DNA from: a virus | IMG/VR virus record: IMGVR_UViG_3300033153_009650 | Coordinates: 25,130-89,129 of that record | Length of the DNA: 64,000 bases | Strand: one strand, 5' to 3' | Shown: positions 51,047-60,256 of the stretch, in pieces | How positions within the stretch are numbered: position 1 is the first letter of the stretch | Layout of the letters: each line of letters begins with the position of its first letter | Notes under the pieces: generated by a model | What the model saw: the letters and a program-made list of their open reading frames with translations, nothing else | The model's database searches: none | Told to the model about the DNA's origin: nothing | Made by a program: the position numbers and the translations under genes

Positions 51047-52786
51047 GTGAAAAAGACTTTTTTGATTTTAGTTTTGGGTTTTTTGTTAGGGCTCCTTCCC
51101 TTACAAATCCACGCTGGACAGTTTGGTGAAGATTTGGGTCTTTTGGGGGTTGGAAATGTAATTAATACCGCTCCTGAGTATTGGGATAATATTACAAACA
51201 AGACCCCATCCGCAAATGCTTTATATGATTATTTTATTATATTTGATCCTGATCTTGATGGGACTATAGAGGGAGGAGAAGTAAAATTAAATACTGTTGG
51301 TTCTCCTGCTTACGACGATGTTCAAGATTGGTTGAATACAACGCAATCTGCAGGGATCCTTTCTGGAGGAGAACTTACGGATGCTGGAGCCAGTGGGGTT
51401 ACAGTTTCGGCTGGTCAAGGATTTATCAAATTGACAGACAGCGAAATTGGAGAAGTGGCGTTCTTCAGTTGGGCGGAAACTCTCGTACCTTTGACTGATG
51501 CGGTTTTAAATTATATTTATGTAACTACTTCTGGTGTGACATCAACCACGACAGATTCAGATATAAATCATACAACGGAACTTCGACTTGGAAAAGTTTA
51601 TAAAGATGGAAGTGAATTGCATATGCTTACTGGGGGAACTGATGCTTATAATTTAGCACGTAAAGTTCATCGTAGATTGGGAAAAGTAGACGGTTTTGCG
51701 AGAGGGGCCGGTCTTGTTCTTGGTGATGGGGGGAATCAAACTATTACAATTACGGCTGGAACATTTTTTAAGGGGTTAAATGAATTTAATGTAGACTCTT
51801 TTGATTCTGCTATGTCTCCATTTTCGACTTGGTATTATGACGGTTCTGCTTGGGTAGAAACAACTGGGGTCACTGAAGTGAGTATTACTCAGTATAACAA
51901 TACAGCTTCTGGTCTTGCAAATTTAACTTCTTCAGATAAATATGGAGTCCATTTTGTTTACATTCATGAGGATGAAGATGTCCATGTAGTATATGGACAA
52001 GATAAATATAAATTAGCAGAAGCTCAAGTAACAACTCTCCCTTCAAGTTTACCAGCTAAAGTATCTCTTATGGGAGCTGCGGTAGGTAGGATAATTGTTG
52101 AGAAGGACGTTGTTACTTTTAAAGAAGTTTCTGACTATTGGAAGGAGGGGTTTGAAGCTTCTGGAGTTGTAGATCACAATGGATTAGCAAATCTGCAAGG
52201 GGGAGAGGTTGATCAATATTACCATTTAACAAATGCTCAACATGGGGATCTTACTACAGGATATAGAACGATTTATGTTCCTGCTAATGTAATGACCCCG
52301 ACAGCTACGGATTTTGCAACTGCTGGTACTCATGAGTATGCGACGAATGATGTCAACCTTGATTATTATTCGTTCGATGGGGCGACCAGACAGTATATTG
52401 AATATAGTCGAGTGTTAGATGCTCAGTGGGATCTTTCGACTATTAAGTTTAAGTTTTATTGGACCCCTGGAGCAAGCTCTTGTACTGCGGGGGATACAGT
52501 TGAATGGGCAGTAACAGCAGAAGCTGTATCTGATGACGATCCTATTGATGTAGCCTCTGGAGTTAGCCAGGTCGTATCTGATACTGTAACTGCTGGTAAG
52601 AATGGGGATATGCATATCACGGCGGCTACACCAGCATTAACTGTTGCGGGTACTCCTGCCTCTGGAGACCTAATCCATTTTAAATTTAGCAGGAATGTAA
52701 ATGGAATTGATGATATGGAGGAGAAGGGATGGTTGGTTGGAGTCTTTTTTCAATATCGAATAGGCACTATTCCAGCGGCATGGTAG
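51047..52786 (+). CDS. Probable adhesin or tail-fibre protein with signal peptide
   Basis: 579 residues from a GTG, nine bases after GGAGG. MKKTFLILVLGFLLGLLPLQ and then IHA is a signal peptide. The body is beta-rich and repetitive with LTDAGASGVTVSAGQGFIKL, DGGNQTITITAGTFFKGLNE and YYHLTNAQHGDL, which recalls tail-fibre and baseplate-wedge proteins. No coiled coil. It could be an exported host-surface protein or a virion spike with a retained signal. Confidence 0.6.
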   Translation: MKKTFLILVLGFLLGLLPLQIHAGQFGEDLGLLGVGNVINTAPEYWDNITNKTPSANALYDYFIIFDPDLDGTIEGGEVKLNTVGSPAYDDVQDWLNTTQSAGILSGGELTDAGASGVTVSAGQGFIKLTDSEIGEVAFFSWAETLVPLTDAVLNYIYVTTSGVTSTTTDSDINHTTELRLGKVYKDGSELHMLTGGTDAYNLARKVHRRLGKVDGFARGAGLVLGDGGNQTITITAGTFFKGLNEFNVDSFDSAMSPFSTWYYDGSAWVETTGVTEVSITQYNNTASGLANLTSSDKYGVHFVYIHEDEDVHVVYGQDKYKLAEAQVTTLPSSLPAKVSLMGAAVGRIIVEKDVVTFKEVSDYWKEGFEASGVVDHNGLANLQGGEVDQYYHLTNAQHGDLTTGYRTIYVPANVMTPTATDFATAGTHEYATNDVNLDYYSFDGATRQYIEYSRVLDAQWDLSTIKFKFYWTPGASSCTAGDTVEWAVTAEAVSDDDPIDVASGVSQVVSDTVTAGKNGDMHITAATPALTVAGTPASGDLIHFKFSRNVNGIDDMEEKGWLVGVFFQYRIGTIPAAW

Positions 52787-52796
52787 GGGGTAAATA

Positions 52797-54686
52797 ATGA
52801 AAAAATATTTAATTCCTATATTAGTTTTCCTCGGATTATTCTACTACACCTATGCCTCCAGTTGGGATGCTCGCAGGGCTATGCGACCAAAGTTCTCTAT
52901 TCCTCAAGAGACTTCCACAAGACCGGTGATTGACTGGCATGGAGAACTTGGCGAAGGGACCTTCACCCGCAACAGCCCTGTCAACTATTGGGGTACTGAC
53001 GGGGTTATGCACTCAGGGGTAACTGATGAGGAAGTTTATCAGTGCGTGGGCATGAGCGGTACAACTCCGGCCTATAATTGTGCAAACTGTGAGCTTGCTG
53101 GCTTGCGTGAACCTGCTTCGACCAATAGCATCCTGGGAGCGAGGGACTGTGATAATGCGGCTATTTGGACGCTCACGGCAAGTGCTACTCAAGACCAGAC
53201 AGGAATATTTGGGGATGCGAATAGCGGGGTGAGCTGTACTGATGATGATGGAGCTGCTGTTGAATATATAGTTCAAGACATTGTTATACCTGATGACAGT
53301 AATACATATACTTTCTCAGTTTACATAAAAAAGGATAGTAACGAAGCCCGATTCCCTATGGCTAATATTCGTGTTGTCGGTGGAAGCGCGATTAAGCATA
53401 AAGTTATGCTTAATACTAAAACTGGGAATTGGAATGAGATAGATGATGAAGGTTCTGATAATGTAGGCGTAATTAATTGTGGAGATTGGTGGAGATTTTG
53501 GGCAGGTGTTACTAATAATGGAAGTGGAAATACTAAATTCCAAGTCTTTCTTTATCCTGCTGGAGGAACAGCTTGGGGTATACAAGACGTTGCCGCCACC
53601 GGCACCATAATCGTAGACGGTATCCAGGTTGAGCTAAACACAAAAGCCCCTTCCAGCTTTATCGACACCCAGGGCGCTCCTGTCACCCGTGCTACAACTT
53701 CGGGCTATCCGAGGTACACCCTGCCGACCAATACGTTTGCGGAGAGTTTGGGGGCGGAGTTGGTATTAAACCCTGGACTTGAAACTGGTGGTACAGGTGG
53801 AAATTTCAATGGTGGAGCTGAAATAGATGACAATACTCAGGACGGTTTTACAAGTTGGACGGTATCCGCTGATGATGGAAACAGAAGAGTTGAAGCTACA
53901 GCCACAAAGCATGGCGGGAACTATGCTGCTAAATTATATCGTATCACAGATTCACCTGTCATCAATCAGGCTTTTAGCGTAACTTCAAATGCTTTATATA
54001 AATGCTCAGTTTGGACGCAGGGTGATGGAACTAACAGTATTCGATTCAAGGTTGCAGATAATACCAATGCTGTTACTTTGTATGATGAATTTACTGGATT
54101 GACCGCAGCAGCATATAATCAATTTACTATTTATATTGCAGCTCCTCCAACCTGTACCGAATTTAAGGTTTATGCTCGTAATATTATAAGTGGAACGACT
54201 CTTTATGTTGATGATTTTTCTTGCAAACAAGTCACCAAAGCCCGTAATGATCAACCCTGTCCTGGCACGGCTGTTATTTGGTGGAGGCCAGGGTTTAATA
54301 TTCCTGCTGGTGGAGATAAAGCTATATTATCCCTTAAAAACAGCGACTTCAGTTTATTACGACATAATAATGTAGGGTTTTATTCCTATGATGGTTCAGT
54401 TGAAGTGGGCAAAAATATCGCTTTTACATCAGGTTCTTGGTATAAGTTAGTTATTCAGTGGGGTTACTTGGTCTCTAATGCGGCAAAGTATCGAGTGGGG
54501 TATGACAATGGCTCTGGGATTACATGGGGGACAGCGGGCAATTATGATGGAGCTTTTGATACTACTGGAAATCTTTTAAAAATTACACATAATATGGAAG
54601 GCCCCATGCACACCAAACGCCTTGCGATATTTGACCGGATACTAAGTGATGCAGAAATAAACGCTATGGGAAGTCCAATTAACTAA
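52797..54686 (+). CDS. Probable carbohydrate-binding adhesin (CBM/LamG-like) with signal peptide
   Basis: 629 residues. MKKYLIPILVFLGLFYYTYA is a signal peptide. Several beta-sandwich regions: YTFSVYIKKDSNEARFPMAN with WRFWAGVTNNGSGNTKFQVF (lectin-like), VLNPGLETGGTGGNFNGGAE with FTSWTVSADDGNRR (CBM4/9-like), and a final LamG-like part. Ends FDRILSDAEINAMGSPIN, a segment repeated in the small ORF downstream. Likely host-cell binding. Confidence 0.62.
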   Translation: MKKYLIPILVFLGLFYYTYASSWDARRAMRPKFSIPQETSTRPVIDWHGELGEGTFTRNSPVNYWGTDGVMHSGVTDEEVYQCVGMSGTTPAYNCANCELAGLREPASTNSILGARDCDNAAIWTLTASATQDQTGIFGDANSGVSCTDDDGAAVEYIVQDIVIPDDSNTYTFSVYIKKDSNEARFPMANIRVVGGSAIKHKVMLNTKTGNWNEIDDEGSDNVGVINCGDWWRFWAGVTNNGSGNTKFQVFLYPAGGTAWGIQDVAATGTIIVDGIQVELNTKAPSSFIDTQGAPVTRATTSGYPRYTLPTNTFAESLGAELVLNPGLETGGTGGNFNGGAEIDDNTQDGFTSWTVSADDGNRRVEATATKHGGNYAAKLYRITDSPVINQAFSVTSNALYKCSVWTQGDGTNSIRFKVADNTNAVTLYDEFTGLTAAAYNQFTIYIAAPPTCTEFKVYARNIISGTTLYVDDFSCKQVTKARNDQPCPGTAVIWWRPGFNIPAGGDKAILSLKNSDFSLLRHNNVGFYSYDGSVEVGKNIAFTSGSWYKLVIQWGYLVSNAAKYRVGYDNGSGITWGTAGNYDGAFDTTGNLLKITHNMEGPMHTKRLAIFDRILSDAEINAMGSPIN

Positions 54687-54839
54687 AGGAGAGGAAATGA
54701 AAACAAGAATAGCAATACTTCCAAAGCCAGTTGATTACGGTAGGTCTTTAAACATCAAATCAGGGTTGCCAAAACAGAAAGTAAACAATGTCAATATTTT
54801 CAAAGGGATACTAAGTGGTGCGGAAATAAACGCTATGGG
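54637..54839 (+). repeat. Duplicated 34-bp segment at the adhesin C-terminus
   Basis: GGATACTAAGTGATGCAGAA.. at 54637-54670 and 54806-54839, 32 of 34 bases identical, offset 169 bp. The second copy forms the end of the 52-residue ORF, so a piece of the adhesin gene has been duplicated with the intervening part replaced. Confidence 0.8.
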
Positions 54840-54855
54840 TTCACCTTCTAATTAG
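54697..54855 (+). CDS. 52-residue ORF ending like the adhesin
   Basis: MKTRIAILPKPVDYGRSLNI at the start, then the adhesin-like end FKGILSGAEINAMGSPSN. GGAGAGG before the ATG. Looks like a short remnant of another adhesin copy or a small accessory tip protein. Confidence 0.5.
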   Translation: MKTRIAILPKPVDYGRSLNIKSGLPKQKVNNVNIFKGILSGAEINAMGSPSN

Positions 54856-54866
54856 AGGAGTTTAAA

Positions 54867-55013
54867 ATGGGAGCATACCTTAGTCTTTTTATGATAGTTG
54901 TTGGTTGTATCGTTCACGAATTACCAGTAGGGACATTCCTGCACATAGTAGGATTGATTTTGGCTTTTTCAGGCACAGCTTTGCTCACATATAATTTAGG
55001 GAGGGACGAATAA
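54867..55013 (+). CDS. 48-residue membrane protein
   Basis: MGAYLSLFMIVVGCIVHELP, then VGTFLHIVGLILAFSGTALL. Two membrane helices, short basic/acidic end. GAGGAG site. Holin-like size and layout; stop overlaps the next ATG (TAATG). Confidence 0.55.
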   Translation: MGAYLSLFMIVVGCIVHELPVGTFLHIVGLILAFSGTALLTYNLGRDE

Positions 55014-55171
55014 TGGTAGAAGTTCCTATATGGTCTCCAGTAATTTTGATAGTAGTGGCTGTATTGGCATACGGCTTAGGTCGTATTCACGAAAGTCTTA
55101 AAGGAGATAAAAAGAATGAAAAAGAAATGGGCAAAAGTCTTAACAGTCAAATGGCCGAACTGTCTGGTTAA
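55013..55171 (+). CDS. 52-residue single-span membrane protein
   Basis: MVEVPIWSPVILIVVAVLAY then GLGRIHESLKGDKKNEKEMG. One N-terminal membrane helix and a soluble helix, like small spanin or holin-associated proteins. Overlaps both neighbours. Confidence 0.55.
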   Translation: MVEVPIWSPVILIVVAVLAYGLGRIHESLKGDKKNEKEMGKSLNSQMAELSG

Positions 55172-55415
55172 TCCCAAAGCCGAAGGAGTTGGGGAGATGA
55201 AATTCAGCAGCAACTTTATCAACATGAACTTCCTGATCTCCTGCATATACTTTGTAGTAGCCAGCATAATAGGCCATGTCTACTGGATACTCAACCGTGG
55301 GTTTTACACTGTAGTCAAACTATCCGATGTAGGGTACATGAGTCTATGGCTTATATTTTTAGGGTTGGTCCTATGGTACATAAAACTGCCAAGAGAAAGA
55401 AAGACAAAGTTGTAA
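55116..55415 (+). CDS. 99-residue membrane protein
   Basis: Two membrane helices (MNFLISCIYFVVASIIGHVY and MSLWLIFLGLVLWYIKLP) after a basic N-terminus. AAAGGAG site in the previous gene. Together with the two genes before it, a possible holin/antiholin group, although no endolysin is next to it. Confidence 0.55.
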   Translation: MKKKWAKVLTVKWPNCLVNPKAEGVGEMKFSSNFINMNFLISCIYFVVASIIGHVYWILNRGFYTVVKLSDVGYMSLWLIFLGLVLWYIKLPRERKTKL

Positions 55416-55456
55416 TACCAAATCAAGAAGGGTTGAATCAGTTAATGGGAAAGTAA
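55373..55456 (+). CDS. 27-residue basic ORF
   Basis: MVHKTAKRKKDKVVIPNQEG then LNQLMGK. Overlaps the end of the membrane protein gene, ribosome site weak. It ends just before the next gene. Low confidence. Confidence 0.3.
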   Translation: MVHKTAKRKKDKVVIPNQEGLNQLMGK

Positions 55457-55460
55457 CAAA

Positions 55461-55796
55461 ATGACTCATTACTTAATTAAGAATTTAAAACAGACAGCAA
55501 CTTATTGGGGCAGTCCTGTTGCCAGTGGTTCTGGAGGATATACTTTTGCTTCTCCTGTCGCTGTAGATGTCAGATGGGAAAAGAGACAAGAATTATTTAT
55601 AACGGCCGAAGGAAAGGAAGAATTAAGCAAGGCTGTTGTCTATATTGGACAGGACGTTGTCCTTAACGGATATTTATATCTTGGAACTTCAACAGAAGCA
55701 AATCCAAAGGATCAAGAAGGATCTTTTGAGATAAGAGCATTTAGTAAAATTCCAACTCTAAAAGGAAATTACTATCAGAGGAAGATATGGCTGTAA
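55461..55796 (+). CDS. Head-tail joining protein-like
   Basis: 111 residues, beta-rich: TATYWGSPVASGSGGYTFAS, PVAVDVRWEKRQELFITAEG, and DVVLNGYLYLGTST. Encoded before the HK97 gp10-like gene, as stopper proteins are. Call rests on position and the ATYWG...VRWEKR pattern. Confidence 0.55.
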   Translation: MTHYLIKNLKQTATYWGSPVASGSGGYTFASPVAVDVRWEKRQELFITAEGKEELSKAVVYIGQDVVLNGYLYLGTSTEANPKDQEGSFEIRAFSKIPTLKGNYYQRKIWL

Positions 55797-56161
55797 GATT
55801 AAATACATTAACCGGAACAGATAAAGTCCTAAGAAATCTCAATAAAGAAATTAAGGGTATTCGAGGCAGAACGAAAGCGGGTTTAATGGCAGCAGGTCTG
55901 GTTGTAAAGCGAAGATCTATGATACGGACTCCTGTTGATACAGGTAATCTTATTAATAGTGCTTACATAACTCCAACAGGGACAAGAACAAAGCCAGGAG
56001 TTGAGATTGGTTATACAGCTTCTTATGCTCCATACGTTCATGAGATACAGAGGAGTTATAAGAAGCCTGGTAGTTCGTGGAAGTTTTTAGAAAAAGCTTT
56101 GAAAGAATCGGTCAAAGATATAGTACAAATCATTAGAGACCATGCGAGGATAAGAAGATGA
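55787..56161 (+). CDS. HK97 gp10-like tail completion protein
   Basis: 124 residues. KAGLMAAGLVVKRRSMIRTP, then VDTGNLINSAYITPTGTRTK and YTASYAPYVHEIQ, the VDTGxL and YAxYVHE signature of the family. It joins tail to head. Confidence 0.85.
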   Translation: MAVRLNTLTGTDKVLRNLNKEIKGIRGRTKAGLMAAGLVVKRRSMIRTPVDTGNLINSAYITPTGTRTKPGVEIGYTASYAPYVHEIQRSYKKPGSSWKFLEKALKESVKDIVQIIRDHARIRR

Positions 56162-56544
56162 ATCCGCCTTCAGAAGATATTGTAGAAATATTAGAACAAA
56201 GCGGTGTTGGAATAGGAACTTTTGCTACTGATCTTTTCCTTCATCAAATGCCAGATACACCAGACGCTTGTATCTCTGTTCATGACACGGGGGGATTTGA
56301 TCCTGAGCCTCATAATTACAATAAACCAACAGTTCAGGTTCGAGTTCGGGGAGATAAGATGGGCTATCTTGATGCATGGAATCAAGCTGAAGATATAAAA
56401 GACGCCTTGCATGAATTGACTAATGAAACTTTTGGAGGCACCAGATATATTCAGATTATGATGCAAGGAGATATCCTGGATATTGGCGATGATGAAAAGG
56501 GGAGGCCCGTACTTACGTTAAATTTTCTTGTTCATAGGTCATAA
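56158..56544 (+). CDS. Tail terminator protein-like (minor capsid/tail)
   Basis: 128 residues. LFLHQMPDTPDACISVHDTG, PTVQVRVRGDKMGYLDAWNQ and YIQIMMQGDILDIGDDEKGR. Matches the small tail terminator family that follows gp10. It caps the growing tail tube. Confidence 0.72.
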   Translation: MNPPSEDIVEILEQSGVGIGTFATDLFLHQMPDTPDACISVHDTGGFDPEPHNYNKPTVQVRVRGDKMGYLDAWNQAEDIKDALHELTNETFGGTRYIQIMMQGDILDIGDDEKGRPVLTLNFLVHRS

Positions 56545-56697
56545 GGAAAATCGCTATGACAATCAATTTTCTTTTAAAGATCTATAAAAGGTATGGATTA
56601 GAAGATGTTTATTGATTGTCGCCTATGTCTCAACAGGATTCTGGTGGTTAAATACTAATCTTTTAACTTTAAATCTAAGAGAAAGGAGGTAAGGACC

Positions 56698-57120
56698 ATG
56701 ACAACTAATGCTTTTAGTGGTGTAGGGACGGTATTTTCACGAGGAGATGGCTCAAGTAATGAAAGTTTTGATCCAATTGCAGAAATTAATTCTATTGCTG
56801 GGCCGGATAAAACCAGAGATACCATCGATGTTACCAGTTTAGATTCAGCTGGAGGTTATCGCGAGTTCATAACTACTTTTCGTAATGCTGGAGAGATTAC
56901 TCTTGAAATGAATTTCACCAGAGCCGGTTATGAAGATATGGATGATGACTTTGAAAGCGATGATTCGGTAAATTATCGAGTCGTTCTGCCGGACACGGGC
57001 GCGACGCAACTTGATTTTGCAGCGTATGTGGTTGCTCTTGGAATGGCTGTTCCGCTGGATGATAAGGTAACGGCAAGTGTTACCATAAAAATTACTGGTC
57101 AGGTGACATTAACTTCGTAA
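56698..57120 (+). CDS. Major tail (tube) protein
   Basis: 140 residues. IAGPDKTRDTIDVTSLDSAG, GYREFITTFRNAGEITLEMN, FTRAGYEDMDDDFESDDSVN and KVTASVTIKITGQVTLTS; the VTSLDS.GGYREF pattern is that of lambda gpV-type tube subunits. AAAGGAGG site. The 153-bp gap upstream contains only a 19-codon frame (56556-56615). Confidence 0.85.
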   Translation: MTTNAFSGVGTVFSRGDGSSNESFDPIAEINSIAGPDKTRDTIDVTSLDSAGGYREFITTFRNAGEITLEMNFTRAGYEDMDDDFESDDSVNYRVVLPDTGATQLDFAAYVVALGMAVPLDDKVTASVTIKITGQVTLTS

Positions 57121-57141
57121 ATTTGAAAGGAGGAACAGATT

Positions 57142-57516
57142 ATGAAGGTCTTAACCAGAGACGAGATTTTAAATATGGACGATCTCAAAATAGAAGAGGT
57201 CAATGTTCCTGAATGGAACGGAGTTGTCTTTATCCGCACTATTACAGGACAAGAAAGGGATATATTTGAACAAACCATGTCTGAAGCTGGGGGCTTGAGA
57301 AATCTTCGGGCGAGATTGGTTGCTCTCACTGCAATTGATAAGGAAGGGAAAAGAATATTTTCTGAAAAGGATGCTCCTGCTTTGGGTAAGAAAAGCGCTG
57401 CTGTTATTGACCGTCTTTTTAAAGTCGCTCAAGAGCTTAATGGTTGGGGTATCGAAATTGAGAAAATCACAAAAAACTTCTTGGCAGGCCTGAGCGAAGA
57501 TTCTACTTCCGGTTAG
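57142..57516 (+). CDS. Tail assembly chaperone, short (gpG-like) form
   Basis: 124 residues: LTRDEILNMDDLKIEEVNVP, VVFIRTITGQERDIFEQTMS and AVIDRLFKVAQELNGWGIEI. Located between tube and tape-measure genes, where the first chaperone belongs. Ends soon after a -1 slippery site (57471-57477). Confidence 0.8.
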   Translation: MKVLTRDEILNMDDLKIEEVNVPEWNGVVFIRTITGQERDIFEQTMSEAGGLRNLRARLVALTAIDKEGKRIFSEKDAPALGKKSAAVIDRLFKVAQELNGWGIEIEKITKNFLAGLSEDSTSG

Positions 57517-57716
57517 CTCAAAGCCTGGGAATGACAGTTCGGGAGATGTTATCCAGAATGGACGCGCATGAATTGACTGAATGGAGCGCTTTTTTCGTAT
57601 TGGAACAATCTGGATTGAAAGGGAAGAAACAAAGTCCGGAAGAGTTGGGAGAGGCTTTGAAGGGTTTGGCTAAAGTGAAAAAGAGAAAAGACAAACCTGA
57701 GAGGAAAAAGAAATGA
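57142..57716 (+). CDS. Tail assembly chaperone, long (gpGT-like) frameshift form
   Basis: 191 residues by -1 frameshift at A AAA AAC (57471-57477), joining 57142-57477 to 57477-57716. After the slip the frame reads RRFYFRLAQSLGMTVREMLS and RMDAHELTEWSAFFVLEQSG. The segment LAxxLGMTVREMLxRMxxxELTEW is typical of the T-domain of these chaperones. The extension recruits the tape measure protein. The ATG at 57531 lacks a good ribosome site, which supports the frameshift. Confidence 0.78.
57471..57477 (+). promoter_or_regulatory. -1 ribosomal frameshift slippery site A AAA AAC
   Basis: In the zero frame the codons are ACA AAA AAC, the canonical heptamer. After a -1 slip the reading continues as CTT CTT GGC AGG without a stop to 57716. 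Confidence 0.8.
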
Positions 57717-60256
57717 ATATTGGAACAATGATGGCTCGCATAGGAGTCGATACTGCGCCTCTTACAAAAGCTGGGGCCAGAATGAAGGCTTTCACCAGTA
57801 GAACTGTTGCGGGTTTTGCTCGAGTAAAGAAGTCTGTCTTTTCCTTGCAAGGTGCTTTAGTTGGGTTTGTTGGAATGGCAGGAATGGCTCTTATTGCAAA
57901 ATCTTCTGTAAAGACAGCTATGGCATTTGAACAATCTATGTTAACTGTTAAAGGCGTTACCAGGGCTACAGCAGAAGAATTTGAAAATATGACAAACATG
58001 GCTAAGAAGATGGGAGAGACTACAGAGTGGACAGCGTCTCAATCTGCGAATGCTCTCCAATTTTTAGGCATGGCTGGATTTAAAGCAATGGAGGCGACTC
58101 AAGCATTACCCGGAGTCCTTGATTTGGCCACTGCTGGTAATATCGAATTGGCAAGAGCGGCTGATATTGCTTCCAATGCATTGACTGCTATGCAACTTCC
58201 TGTTAGTCAGCTTGGTAAGGTCAACGATGTTTTTGTTGCTACAATTACAAGAACGAATACCAATATGGAAATGATGGCAGAATCTTTTAAATATGCCGCG
58301 CCTGTCGGTAAGGCTTTTGGGTATGAGATCGAAGAATTATCTGCCATGATTGGGCAGTTAGGTAATGCAGGTATTCAAGGATCTATGGCAGGGACTCAGC
58401 TTGCTTTTGCTATGCAAAAAGCTACAAAGGTTGCGAGAGAATTAGGTATTGATAGTTCAAATCTTACCGATGTTCTTCAAGCAATGAAAGATCAAGGTTG
58501 GTCAAACGAGCGAATGTTGAAAGCCTTTGGTATGAGGGGAGGTCGGGCGGTTCTTATCTTAAAAGATATGATTCCTCAAATTAAAGCTTTAACTGTCGAA
58601 TTAGAAAATTCAGAAGGAGAAGCAAAGAAACTTGCGGATATTATGAGGACATCTTTACGTGTAGCTTTTATTACTTTAGGATCTGCCATTGAAAGTATTT
58701 CTATTGAAGCCTTTAAGACTTATGAACAGGAACTTAGACAACTTGTGAAAAACATGACCATGTGGGTCCGAGAACATAAGGATGAAATTATTAGATCATT
58801 AGGAGTGACCAAGGATTTTATTGGAGGATTAGCAAAATATTTTGTCTTGTTAGGTGCAGGTATCGGTGTGACGATGGCAAAAATGAGTACAGGGACAACT
58901 GATGCCGCAACAGGAACAGAATTACTTCATCTTATGATGAAAAAAGTAAAGGAGGAAATGGATCTTGTTCGTGAAATAATGGAAGACCCCACCTATGCCA
59001 GATTTGTTGGAACCAGTAAATATGCAACTAAATCAACAGAAGAATTGGAAGTTATTTTAGGAAAACTTGGGGCTAAATTAATTTTTTTTAAGAACCAGAT
59101 TGATCTTGCTAATAAAGCTCAGCAAGAACTTGCAATTTCTACAGCCGTACTTGCTAAAGAAGAGAAAATGTATTGGTCTCATCCCGAATGGGCTTATGAA
59201 CCTCCTCCTATTTGGAAATCTATTCCTGATATGCCAGAAATTCCTAAAGAAATTATGGAACAGCGTTTGGCCGCTCTTAGAACTATGGCAGAACAAGAAG
59301 CTAATCTGATATATCAACCGGAACCTTATTTATTAGCATTAGAAGCTGAAGCTAATTTTGCAAAGAAAAAGGAAGAAATAATTCAATTTCGTTTAGCGGC
59401 TTTTAAATCGATGGCAGAACAGGAAGCGGCGTTGATATATCAGCCAGAACCTTATTTGATGGCATTAGAAGCTGAAGCTAATTTGGCTGAAAAAAAGAAG
59501 ACACTTAGAGAAAGCCTTAAAACAAATATCATAAATTTTCTAATGACAGAAGAAGAAAGCATACGAGCTTCATATGCTAATAGAATTGAAATGGTGAAAA
59601 AAGCTTTGGAACTACAAGTTATAGAGGAAGAACGTGCGGCTCAGTTGATAGCTAAACTACAGAATAAAATGAATGAAGAAATTAAAGATAAAAAGAAAAC
59701 TTTTGGAGAGGAAATAAAAACTGCTATTACAGGTTGGGCAAGTACATGGAGTCAAACCTTGACGGATATGGTTTGGGGAGCTGAATTAACCTTTGGAAAG
59801 ATACTTGAATCTTTTGGTAAGATGCTAACTCAAATGGCTATTCAACAAATGATTATTAAACCCATGTTGGCAGGCCCAGAAGAAGGATGGATGAAGTGGC
59901 TTTTTGGAGCCAAAGGATTTGCTATTGAAAATGGAGTTCAGAAATTTGCTAAAGGAACTATTGTTAATAAACCAACTATATTTCCGATGCAACAAGGTAT
60001 GGGTTTGATAGGAGAAGCAGGACCAGAAGGGGTCTTGCCTTTAACAAGAACGAAAGGCGGAGATTTAGGAGTGAAAGCGGAAGGTACTGGAGCAAATGTC
60101 ACTGTTAATGTTATTAACCAAACAAGTCAGGAAGTTGAAGCAGAGCAAAGAGGGCAACCGCGATTTGATGGAAATCAATTAGTGGTTGATGTAATACTTA
60201 CTGATCTTAATAGACGAGGACCAATCTTTCAAGGCATGATGGGAGCAAGAGCATGA
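57713..60256 (+). CDS. Tail tape measure protein
   Basis: 847 residues. N-terminal MNIGTMMARIGVDTAPLTKA then SVFSLQGALVGFVGMAGMAL, and the TP901-type core TMANMAKKMGETTEW-like region with WTASQSANALQFLGMAGFKA. A helical middle holds a 42-residue duplication (about 518-559 and 560-601). C-terminal GEAGPEGVLPLTRTKGGDLG is typical. Sets tail length and exits into the cell. Confidence 0.9.
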   Translation: MNIGTMMARIGVDTAPLTKAGARMKAFTSRTVAGFARVKKSVFSLQGALVGFVGMAGMALIAKSSVKTAMAFEQSMLTVKGVTRATAEEFENMTNMAKKMGETTEWTASQSANALQFLGMAGFKAMEATQALPGVLDLATAGNIELARAADIASNALTAMQLPVSQLGKVNDVFVATITRTNTNMEMMAESFKYAAPVGKAFGYEIEELSAMIGQLGNAGIQGSMAGTQLAFAMQKATKVARELGIDSSNLTDVLQAMKDQGWSNERMLKAFGMRGGRAVLILKDMIPQIKALTVELENSEGEAKKLADIMRTSLRVAFITLGSAIESISIEAFKTYEQELRQLVKNMTMWVREHKDEIIRSLGVTKDFIGGLAKYFVLLGAGIGVTMAKMSTGTTDAATGTELLHLMMKKVKEEMDLVREIMEDPTYARFVGTSKYATKSTEELEVILGKLGAKLIFFKNQIDLANKAQQELAISTAVLAKEEKMYWSHPEWAYEPPPIWKSIPDMPEIPKEIMEQRLAALRTMAEQEANLIYQPEPYLLALEAEANFAKKKEEIIQFRLAAFKSMAEQEAALIYQPEPYLMALEAEANLAEKKKTLRESLKTNIINFLMTEEESIRASYANRIEMVKKALELQVIEEERAAQLIAKLQNKMNEEIKDKKKTFGEEIKTAITGWASTWSQTLTDMVWGAELTFGKILESFGKMLTQMAIQQMIIKPMLAGPEEGWMKWLFGAKGFAIENGVQKFAKGTIVNKPTIFPMQQGMGLIGEAGPEGVLPLTRTKGGDLGVKAEGTGANVTVNVINQTSQEVEAEQRGQPRFDGNQLVVDVILTDLNRRGPIFQGMMGARA

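Noticed and set aside
56556-56615. 19-codon frame with a ribosome site before the tail tube gene
   Set aside because: Too short and without a recognised pattern; left as a note.
57531-57716. Independent 61-residue gene
   Set aside because: No good ribosome site, and upstream codons in the same frame match the chaperone T-domain, so it is the frameshift part of the previous gene.
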